Of a stretch of 10,861 bases of DNA, positions 5,049-10,861 are shown in pieces. The DNA comes from Gammaproteobacteria bacterium. GTDB lineage: Bacteria; Pseudomonadota; Gammaproteobacteria; Eutrophobiales; Eutrophobiaceae. The stretch spans positions 1-10,861 of the forward strand of contig JAAZZI010000017.1 in the NCBI GenBank assembly GCA_014239225.1, in the 5' to 3' direction. The translations under genes were made by a program, and so were the position numbers. Position 1 is the first letter of the stretch, and the number at the start of each line of letters is the position of its first letter. The notes under the pieces are model-generated. The model did no database searches. It saw nothing but the letters and a program-made list of their open reading frames with translations, and was not told the DNA's origin.

Positions 5049-7018
5049 TAGCAGAATTAGGACACTTCTCATTAATTTTAGCTTTGGCGATGGCAATCAT
5101 ACAAAGTACTTTTCCCATTGTAGGTGCTGCTACGGGAAATCTAACATACATGTCGTTAGCGCGACCTGCGGCACGTCTACAATTTCTGTTTGTGTCTATT
5201 TCTTTTGGAATTTTAGTTTATTCATTTCTAATTAATGATTTTTCTATATCTTATGTCGCTAATAACTCAAATACACTCCTTCCCTGGGTATATCGGTTTT
5301 CAGCTGTGTGGGGCGCGCATGAAGGCTCTTTATTATTATGGTCATTAATTTTAAGTATTTGGACAATAGCTGTGACTTTTTTCAGTCATCGCTTACCTGA
5401 ATATTTTTTATCTCGTGTTATTGGGGTGATGGGGTTGGTAAGTATTGGTTTTCTACTTTTTATGCTCTTCACTTCTAATCCCTTCGAACGCATCTTCCCT
5501 GTTCCATTAGATGGAGCAGATTTAAATCCACTATTACAAGACCCCGGATTGATTATTCACCCGCCAATATTATATATGGGGTACGTGGGGTTTTCTGTGG
5601 CCTTTGGTTTTGCTATAGCTGCTTTATTAGGAGGTAATTTAGATACAACCTGGGCTAGATGGTCTCGACCATGGACATTACTTGCCTGGATATTCCTGAC
5701 AATAGGGATCGCACTAGGTAGTTGGTGGGCTTACTATGAATTAGGTTGGGGTGGTTGGTGGTTTTGGGACCCTGTTGAAAATGCATCGTTTATGCCCTGG
5801 CTAATAGGAACTGCATTAATTCATTCGCTTGCCGCAACAGACAAAAGAGAAATTTTTAAAAATTGGACGATTCTTCTCGCTATTTGTGCGTTTGCTCTTA
5901 GTTTATTAGGCACGTTCTTGGTGCGTTCAGGGGTGATAACTTCAGTTCATGCATTTGCAACAGATCCAACACGTGGAATTTTTATTCTTGCTTTATTAAC
6001 AATCTTTGTTGGTGGTTCACTAGTACTTTATGCCTTCCGTGCGCCTTCAACCAAAAGCGGGGGCAAGTTTAAATTACTATCTCGTGAAACATTTCTACTA
6101 TTCAATAGTATTTTATTTCTAGTGGCAATGTTAACAGTACTACTTGGGACTATTTATCCTTTGATCATAGAAGCACTTAATCTTGGTAAATTATCTGTAG
6201 GTGCGCCCTACTTTAATGCGGTATTTGTGCCAATAATGACCCCGGTCATAATATTCCTTGGATTAGGGGTTCTCACAAAATGGAAACAAGACGACTTTTC
6301 ATTATTACTAAAACAATTACGTAATTTATTAATTGCAAGTTTATTCATTGGTATCAGTATAGGATTAATATTCTTTGAGAATAATCAATTAAAAAGCATT
6401 GCGGGAATCGTTGCTGCCTTATGGATAAGTACTACTACTCTTTATTCATTATTCGTTAAGGTAAAAAATAAAAAAAATAAACTCGCAGCAATGCGAATTA
6501 TTTCCCGTAGTTTCTATGGAATGTTAGTTGCTCATATAGGTTTTGCGGTTTGTATTGTGGGAATAACTATAACGAGTCAACATAGTGTCGATATTCATCA
6601 ACGTATGAAAGTTGGTGATATTATTGAATTTTCCGATTACCAATTTCATCTCAAGGATTTAAAAACAGTATCTGGCCCAAACTATGAAGCAACTGAAGCA
6701 ATCGTTGATGTAACAAAAGATGAAGATTTTATTACCACGCTTCGTTCGCAAAAAAGAATCTATACTGTACGTAACATGCCTATGACGGAAGCAGGAATAG
6801 ACGCAGGGTTTACTAGAGATATTTATATGGCTTTAGGTGAACCACTAGATAATGAATCTTGGAGCGTGAGACTTTACCACAAACCCTTTGTGCGTTGGAT
6901 ATGGCTTGGGGCAATATTAATGGCAATTGGAGGTTTGTTAGCTGTTTTAGATAAGCGTTATCGTCTAAGAATATTAAAAAAGAAAATAATTACTATCAAT
7001 AATGAAGCTGTCCCATAA
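5045..7018 (+). CDS. ccmF: Cytochrome c haem lyase core subunit CcmF
   Basis: A 657-residue polytopic inner-membrane protein of the HHP family, the expected length for full-size CcmF. The WWD domain is GWGGWWFWDPVENASFMPW (234-252). The four haem-associated histidines are H172 (in HPP), H260, H302 and H497 (in AHIGF), each matching a known position of the E. coli protein with only a small offset. The first region GAHEGSLLLW (90-99) is another family block. A soluble periplasmic loop occupies roughly 512-635, followed by a last membrane span and a basic tail. CcmF holds a structural b-type haem and, with CcmH and CcmI, attaches haem from CcmE to the cysteines of apocytochrome c. It starts within the end of ccmE (ATGA overlap), so translation is likely coupled, and ccmG starts 5 nt after its stop. 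No frameshift or missing region was seen. Confidence 0.97.
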   Translation: MIAELGHFSLILALAMAIIQSTFPIVGAATGNLTYMSLARPAARLQFLFVSISFGILVYSFLINDFSISYVANNSNTLLPWVYRFSAVWGAHEGSLLLWSLILSIWTIAVTFFSHRLPEYFLSRVIGVMGLVSIGFLLFMLFTSNPFERIFPVPLDGADLNPLLQDPGLIIHPPILYMGYVGFSVAFGFAIAALLGGNLDTTWARWSRPWTLLAWIFLTIGIALGSWWAYYELGWGGWWFWDPVENASFMPWLIGTALIHSLAATDKREIFKNWTILLAICAFALSLLGTFLVRSGVITSVHAFATDPTRGIFILALLTIFVGGSLVLYAFRAPSTKSGGKFKLLSRETFLLFNSILFLVAMLTVLLGTIYPLIIEALNLGKLSVGAPYFNAVFVPIMTPVIIFLGLGVLTKWKQDDFSLLLKQLRNLLIASLFIGISIGLIFFENNQLKSIAGIVAALWISTTTLYSLFVKVKNKKNKLAAMRIISRSFYGMLVAHIGFAVCIVGITITSQHSVDIHQRMKVGDIIEFSDYQFHLKDLKTVSGPNYEATEAIVDVTKDEDFITTLRSQKRIYTVRNMPMTEAGIDAGFTRDIYMALGEPLDNESWSVRLYHKPFVRWIWLGAILMAIGGLLAVLDKRYRLRILKKKIITINNEAVP

Positions 7019-7023
7019 GTTAA

Positions 7024-7554
7024 ATGATCCGTTATCTATTTCCGCTTACAGTTTTTATTGGGATCACAGTACTATTTATTTATGGGCTGCAAAATGATCC
7101 AAGATATGTCCCCTCTCCACTAATAAATAAAATAGCTCCCAAATTTAATCTACCATCCCTTCACAATCCAGAATCTAATATTAGTGTAGATGATATCAAA
7201 GGCACAGTATCACTAATAAATGTATGGGCTTCCTGGTGTGTAGCATGTCGACTTGAGCACCCAATACTTAATGAAGCAGTAAAAAAATATCATCTAAGTT
7301 TGTATGGGCTTAACTATAAAGATAAAAGAACTAATGCGCTCATTTGGCTTGAGAATTTAGGAAATCCCTATATAGAAAGTGCATACGATGAATATGGAAA
7401 TGTTGGGATAGATTATGGTGTATATGGTGTGCCGGAAACATTCCTTCTTGATAAAAAAGGAGTTATTCGTTACAAACACATAGGCCCAATTGATAAAAGA
7501 CAATTTGATGATATTATTATGCCGCTCATAAAAAAATTAGAACAAGAAAATTAA
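7024..7554 (+). CDS. ccmG: Thiol:disulfide oxidoreductase CcmG (DsbE), membrane-anchored thioredoxin
   Basis: A 176-residue protein with one N-terminal membrane anchor (about 4-21) and a periplasmic thioredoxin-like domain. The active site is WCVAC (71-75), with C72 and C75. The cis-proline motif is GVPET (135-139), and the GVYG before it is typical of CcmG. It reduces disulfides in apocytochrome c or in CcmH so that the CXXCH cysteines are free for haem ligation, taking electrons from a DsbD/CcdA-type protein, which is not in this window. The CcmG-type acidic surface segment and position between ccmF and ccmH separate it from other thioredoxin-like proteins such as ResA. It starts 5 nt after ccmF and ends 2 nt before ccmH. 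Confidence 0.95.
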   Translation: MIRYLFPLTVFIGITVLFIYGLQNDPRYVPSPLINKIAPKFNLPSLHNPESNISVDDIKGTVSLINVWASWCVACRLEHPILNEAVKKYHLSLYGLNYKDKRTNALIWLENLGNPYIESAYDEYGNVGIDYGVYGVPETFLLDKKGVIRYKHIGPIDKRQFDDIIMPLIKKLEQEN

Positions 7555-7556
7555 TT

Positions 7557-7973
7557 ATGAAAATATTATATCAATCTATAGTATTTGCTTTAATCATATT
7601 TACAACTCATAAAAGTTTTTCAAATGATGAGCCTGTATATTTTACCGATAAAATTCAAGAACAACGTTACTATTCACTAATAGAAGAAGTTAGATGTTTA
7701 GTTTGTCAAAACCAATCACTTGCTGATTCTGATGCTCCACTAGCTCAAGATTTAAGGAATGAAATTTTTAAAATGATTCAATCAGAAAAGAGTAATAATC
7801 AAATTACAGAATTCTTAGTAGAACGCTATGGTGACTTTGTTCTGTACCGCCCTCCCTTAAAAGATAATACTTGGTTGCTCTGGTTCGGTCCTTTTCTATT
7901 TTTAATCATAGCCATAACCACAGCAATCATTTTTATAAAAAAGCAATCTCAAAATAATACTATGGATAATTAA
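7557..7973 (+). CDS. ccmH: Cytochrome c maturation protein CcmH (short, non-fused form)
   Basis: A 138-residue protein with a signal peptide (about 1-22, MKILYQSIVF onwards), a periplasmic three-helix domain holding the redox motif RCLVCQNQ (C47 and C50), and a C-terminal membrane span (about 106-127). The stretch SLADSDAPLAQDLR after the motif is the family hallmark. CcmH handles the thiols of apocytochrome c together with CcmG and forms the ligation complex with CcmF and CcmI. In E. coli CcmH is fused to a CcmI-like domain; here the two are separate genes, as in Pseudomonas and many other proteobacteria. It starts 2 nt after the ccmG stop. After its stop there is a 49-nt gap before ccmI, the longest gap in the operon. 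Confidence 0.95.
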   Translation: MKILYQSIVFALIIFTTHKSFSNDEPVYFTDKIQEQRYYSLIEEVRCLVCQNQSLADSDAPLAQDLRNEIFKMIQSEKSNNQITEFLVERYGDFVLYRPPLKDNTWLLWFGPFLFLIIAITTAIIFIKKQSQNNTMDN

Positions 7974-7985
7974 TCACTAAGATTA

Positions 7986-8002
7986 AATTATTTCAAATAA
8001 TT
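7986..8002 (+). repeat. AT-only hairpin in the ccmH-ccmI gap
   Basis: AATTATT (7986-7992) and AATAATT (7996-8002) form a 7-bp inverted repeat around TCA. It contains no G-C pair in the stem and is followed by A-rich, not T-rich, DNA, so it is not a terminator. It might slow RNase digestion or be chance; the 49-nt gap is almost pure A/T. Confidence 0.25.
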
Positions 8003-8022
8003 ATAAATAAATATAAATACCA

Positions 8023-9270
8023 ATGACTTTATTCTTACTATCGGCATCATCTTTATTATTAATATCTATTATTGTAATAATAAGAACATTGATGAATAAA
8101 AATAATGAAAAAATAAATTCTAACCAAAATAGCATAGATATCTATAATCAAAAATTAAAAGAGATTAATTTCGATATTGAAAATCACTTAATTACAAAAA
8201 GTGAGGCTAATAATGCTATCGAGGAATTAGAATACTCATTAATAAAAGATAATAAAAATACAGATATACTAGACTCGAAACTATATTTCTCAAATTTGAA
8301 ATCAAAAAAAACTATTTCAATAATTCTTTTATTAGTCATCCCTGTCTTTGTTATATCTGTATACAGTTTTATTGGAACTCCTAATTCAATAGAAAAATTA
8401 GTCCTAGTTTCAGACTTAAAAAATACAAAAAGCGATAGTGAAAAACTTGTATCTGTAGAACAAATGCTTAAACGCGTTGAGAGACGATTGTTAGATGATC
8501 CGAATAATAGTGATGATTGGTTAATGCTGGCTAATTCTTATGTTGTACTTAAACGCTATCCTGAAGCAATTAGAGCGTTTGAAAATCTATACCGTCTAAA
8601 AGGTGATGACCCGTCACTTTTATTTCGATATGCAGATGTTTTAGCCATGGCAAATTCTGGAATTTTTGCTGGTAAACCCTCAGAACTAATTAAAAAAGCA
8701 CTACAGTTAGACCCTCAAAATACAATGGGTCTTTGGCTGGCTGGTCTAGTGGCTTACGAAGAGGGTGAAGTAAAAAAAGCCATTAATTATTGGGAAAATG
8801 TACTGCCTAAATTAGAAATAGGATCCGAAGAAGAAAAAAATATAAGAAAATATATAGAATTTGCTAAAGAAAATAATAATATTTCAATTCAAAACAATGG
8901 CTCGATTACGCAAGAAAAAATTGAATACTCACTTAAATTAAGTATCGAATTATCGCCTAATTTCACTAATATAAATAAAAATAAAGCAGTATTTATCTAT
9001 GCAAAACCGATAAATAGTCCAAATAACATGCCAATTATTGTTTTGCGAAAAACAGTCGCCGACCTACCATTATTAGTGGAAATGAATGATTCAATGTCTA
9101 TGCTTCCATCTAATAAACTTTCTGATTATAAGTCTGTTCAAGTTTTGGCAAGAATCTCTAATAGTGGTAATGCTAAATCCGAAAAAGGGGATTTAATAGG
9201 TATAGTTGAATCAATGTCAACTACTTCAAAAAATATAACTAAATTAATTATAAATACAACACTGAAATAA
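8023..9270 (+). CDS. ccmI: Apocytochrome c chaperone CcmI (CycH) with TPR domain
   Basis: A 415-residue protein with the standard CcmI layout. A membrane span at about 2-22 is followed by a cytoplasmic loop (about 25-95) carrying the family pattern YNQKLKEINFDIENHLI...EAN...EELE. A second span lies at about 96-115. The periplasmic TPR domain runs from about 145 to 265 (for example DDWLMLANSYVVLKRYPEAIRAF), then a C-terminal beta-rich domain from about 305 to 415 with TVADLPLLV, DSMSMLP and ARISNSGNA, all typical of long CcmI. CcmI binds the C-terminal helix of apocytochromes c and presents them to CcmF/H. The first loop is unusually Asn/Lys-rich, which fits the base composition. An in-frame TAA at 8014-8016 rules out a longer N-terminus. 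I see no Shine-Dalgarno before the ATG. No terminator lies between it and the next gene 21 nt downstream. Confidence 0.92.
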   Translation: MTLFLLSASSLLLISIIVIIRTLMNKNNEKINSNQNSIDIYNQKLKEINFDIENHLITKSEANNAIEELEYSLIKDNKNTDILDSKLYFSNLKSKKTISIILLLVIPVFVISVYSFIGTPNSIEKLVLVSDLKNTKSDSEKLVSVEQMLKRVERRLLDDPNNSDDWLMLANSYVVLKRYPEAIRAFENLYRLKGDDPSLLFRYADVLAMANSGIFAGKPSELIKKALQLDPQNTMGLWLAGLVAYEEGEVKKAINYWENVLPKLEIGSEEEKNIRKYIEFAKENNNISIQNNGSITQEKIEYSLKLSIELSPNFTNINKNKAVFIYAKPINSPNNMPIIVLRKTVADLPLLVEMNDSMSMLPSNKLSDYKSVQVLARISNSGNAKSEKGDLIGIVESMSTTSKNITKLIINTTLK

Positions 9271-9291
9271 ATAGGTATTATCAGAGCTCAT

Positions 9292-9693
9292 ATGAACTAT
9301 TTTCGTCAACTCCATAGACAATACTTATTCGTTTGTATCATTGCTTTAGGCATGCTAGTGCGAACTTTTGTCGCGCCTGGTTTTATGCTTAATACAAAAA
9401 ACACAAATGGTGATTTGTTTGCAGTTACGCTATGTCATGGCCCAAATAATATTAATCAATTAGCAGGACTTGAGAAACCTAATAAACATAACGAGCCTGT
9501 ATCTAACGACCACAAAAAACAAACAAATTGCAACTTGTGGACATCAAGCAGCACGTCTCTTGTCATTGATCAATTTATTCTAGATTATAAGAATCAATTT
9601 TTAGATGGTGAATTGATTTTATATAAAGCTTCATTCGATACATCTTTTATTCATACATCGCAGTATGCACGCGCACCCCCTACCCTAATTTAA
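9292..9693 (+). CDS. DUF2946-type exported or membrane-anchored protein
   Basis: A 133-residue protein that resembles the DUF2946 family in layout. It has an N-terminal hydrophobic segment (about 11-30) running into the motif RTFVAPGFML, then a variable polar middle with LCHGPNN (C48, H49) and NCNLW (C80), and the C-terminal tag ARAPP close to the end. In the family, the RxxxPxGFM start, a CxG/H motif in the middle and a final RxPP are recurrent. DUF2946 has no proven biochemical role. Its genes often neighbour copper-handling or TonB-receptor genes, which makes metal, particularly copper, a reasonable guess here. The middle has several histidines (H49, H66, H74). The gene starts 21 nt after ccmI with no terminator between, so it may be co-transcribed with the ccm operon, and it is followed on the same strand by the barrel gene at 9773. 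The family call rests on motif memory, not on an alignment. Confidence 0.7.
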   Translation: MNYFRQLHRQYLFVCIIALGMLVRTFVAPGFMLNTKNTNGDLFAVTLCHGPNNINQLAGLEKPNKHNEPVSNDHKKQTNCNLWTSSSTSLVIDQFILDYKNQFLDGELILYKASFDTSFIHTSQYARAPPTLI

Positions 9694-9720
9694 TTTCACA
9701 TTTTTTTATATTTTTAATTC

Positions 9721-9745
9721 AGATCAAAATCTGCTGATTTGATCT
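9721..9745. promoter_or_regulatory. Inverted repeat upstream of the barrel gene (operator or weak terminator)
   Basis: AGATCAAA (9721-9728) and TTTGATCT (9738-9745) are perfect inverted repeats separated by 9 bp. Allowing one bulged A the stem extends to TC/GA around TGCT. It lies 27 nt after the DUF2946 stop and 27 nt before the start at 9773. As RNA it is an AU-rich hairpin followed by a broken T-rich stretch, so at best a weak terminator or attenuator. As DNA it could be a regulator-binding dyad. The sequence cannot decide between these. Confidence 0.45.
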
Positions 9746-9763
9746 ATTTGTGTATTTATTTTT

Positions 9764-9768
9764 GGGGA
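9764..9768 (+). promoter_or_regulatory. Ribosome-binding site of the barrel gene
   Basis: GGGGA at 9764-9768, 4 nt before the ATG at 9773. It is a clearer Shine-Dalgarno-like sequence than most of the ccm genes have, although the spacing is slightly short. It supports the choice of the 9773 start, which is also where a signal peptide begins. Confidence 0.55.
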
Positions 9769-9772
9769 TTAT

Positions 9773-10861
9773 ATGTTTTTAAATAATAAAAAATTTATTT
9801 ATGCATTCTCATTATTTTTACTCTGGGCTAATATTTTTGCCGATGAGAATCACAATAATATTGCCCTCACACTAGAGAACAGTAAATTGAAACGAATCAA
9901 TGCGAGTGGTCATGCGCCAATTGGTGTAATGGGTGCACATATGCATCATCAAGGGAAATGGATGTCATCTTATCGTTTTCAGCATATGAGTATGGAAGGT
10001 AATCAAATCGGAACAACTAAAGTATCACCAGAATTTATCGTTACAAATGTTGCAAATCGATTTTCGCCACCAGCAACATTACGCGTTGTTCCGACTAAAA
10101 TGACAATGAATATGCATATGCTTGGCACGATGTACGCACCTTCTGACTGGTTGACACTAATGTTTATGGGTATGTATATGGAAAAATCTATGGATCACAT
10201 AACCTTTCAAGGTGGGTCGGGTACAACTCGAAGAGGTACATTTACAACAACATCAAGTGGTATGGGAGATACAAAGATCGCTGGTATGTTTCGGTTATCA
10301 AAAAATAATACACATAAAATACATCTTAATCTGGGCATAAGCTTACCTACCGGCGATACTAATAAGAGGGATACCATTCTTACGCCCGCTGGCGCAAGAT
10401 CAAATGTCATTTTACCTTATAGTATGCAATTAGGTTCTGGCACTTTTGATCTGCTGCCCGGGGTTACCTATACCGGAAAACTAGATAAAGTGAGTTGGGG
10501 CGGGCAATATATGGGTATATTTCGAATTAACGATCACAAAGGATATAGTTTAGGCAATATCCATGAGGTTGCCTCATGGATAAGTTATCAACCACAACCC
10601 GCAATTAGTGTATCCGCAAGAGCAGCTTATAAACACGAAGATAGAATAGATGGTATAGACGAACGAATTTCTCTTCCTGTTCAAACTGCCGACCCAGATA
10701 AATACGGAGGAGATACGGTAAATCTCTATTTCGGATTAAATTTAGCGGGGCAAACAGGCATATTACAAGGTCATCGAGTTTCTCTTGAAGCAGCTATCCC
10801 AATGCATCAGAATCTAAATGGCCCGCAAATGGAAAGTGATTACGTTGTCACGATTGGCTGG
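9773..10861 (+). CDS. Predicted outer-membrane beta-barrel (transporter-like), Met/His-rich; stop codon outside the window
   Basis: The frame stays open for 363 codons to the last base. Residues 1-23 form a signal peptide with likely cleavage after IFA before D24-E25. Residues 50-140 are exceptionally rich in methionine (15 Met, at 53, 57, 64, 72, 74, 110, 112, 114, 116, 120, 130, 132, 134, 136 and 140) with a histidine cluster (AHMHH, 55-59; H71). The rest alternates polar and hydrophobic residues with many Gly, Tyr and Trp, like the strands of a barrel. The block LNLGISLPTGDTN and the overall pattern recall proteins annotated as 'transporter' or meta-pathway phenol-degradation-like outer-membrane proteins. 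The last visible residues, YVVTIGW, have the spacing of a C-terminal barrel signal (aromatic at the end, hydrophobic at -2, -4 and -6), so the stop may be very near. Met/His-rich surfaces often bind Cu(I); with the DUF2946 neighbour this suggests a copper-related envelope role, which is inference. Confidence 0.75.
   Translation, partial: MFLNNKKFIYAFSLFLLWANIFADENHNNIALTLENSKLKRINASGHAPIGVMGAHMHHQGKWMSSYRFQHMSMEGNQIGTTKVSPEFIVTNVANRFSPPATLRVVPTKMTMNMHMLGTMYAPSDWLTLMFMGMYMEKSMDHITFQGGSGTTRRGTFTTTSSGMGDTKIAGMFRLSKNNTHKIHLNLGISLPTGDTNKRDTILTPAGARSNVILPYSMQLGSGTFDLLPGVTYTGKLDKVSWGGQYMGIFRINDHKGYSLGNIHEVASWISYQPQPAISVSARAAYKHEDRIDGIDERISLPVQTADPDKYGGDTVNLYFGLNLAGQTGILQGHRVSLEAAIPMHQNLNGPQMESDYVVTIGW

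Noticed and set aside
7213..7248. CVAC active site of CcmG as an unusual variant
   Set aside because: The dipeptide between the active-site cysteines varies among CcmG proteins, and the flanking WC and cis-proline motif are normal, so it is not evidence of a new function.
10207..10410. 67-codon - strand ORF within the barrel gene
   Set aside because: It lies wholly antisense to a frame with signal peptide and barrel features; no ribosome-binding site or family resemblance.
1..10861. Insertion sequences, phage genes or integration sites
   Set aside because: No transposase, integrase or long terminal repeat is visible; the window reads as ordinary core genome with small accessory genes.

Overview
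The window is AT-rich bacterial chromosome. It is dominated by a complete System I cytochrome c maturation operon, ccmABCDEFGHI, on the + strand at 2383-9270. The separate ccmH and ccmI genes, the ccmA-to-ccmI order, the methionine synthase (metH) neighbour and the Gram-negative export signals (lipobox, signal peptides, an outer-membrane barrel) point to a proteobacterium. A low-GC gammaproteobacterium is most likely, but I cannot name the genus from sequence alone.

Layout. (1) 1-505, +: the 3' end of metH, entering from the left and ending at a good hairpin terminator (512-546). (2) 549-932, -: a small exported protein of unknown function with two cysteines, convergent with metH. (3) 933-1396: mostly non-coding, but structured on the - strand. 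It holds, in - strand order, a 20-bp perfect dyad, a TTGACA box abutting it, a nested inverted repeat and a strong intrinsic terminator about 50 nt upstream of the 549-932 gene. This looks like either a small RNA gene or an attenuator-type leader. (4) 1397-2311, -: a Sel1-repeat lipoprotein. A possible 34-codon ORF overlaps its 3' end. (5) 2312-2382: a 71-bp divergent promoter region with two TATAAT boxes and a small dyad. (6) 2383-9270, +: the ccm operon, tightly packed with several overlaps and containing the short ccmD. (7) 9292-9693, +: a DUF2946-type protein. (8) 9773 to the window end, +: a predicted outer-membrane beta-barrel with a methionine- and histidine-rich N-terminal region.

How the genes work together. 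CcmABCD load haem onto the periplasmic chaperone CcmE through its histidine (H123 here). CcmF, CcmH and CcmI carry out haem ligation to apocytochrome c. CcmG and CcmH keep the CXXCH cysteines of the apoprotein reduced. All the catalytic and haem-ligand residues I could check are present, so the pathway should be functional. The last two genes lie only 21 bp downstream of ccmI, with no terminator seen between. Their family resemblance and Met/His content suggest a metal function, probably copper, but that is inference. The most interesting unexplained piece of DNA is the 980-1203 interval.
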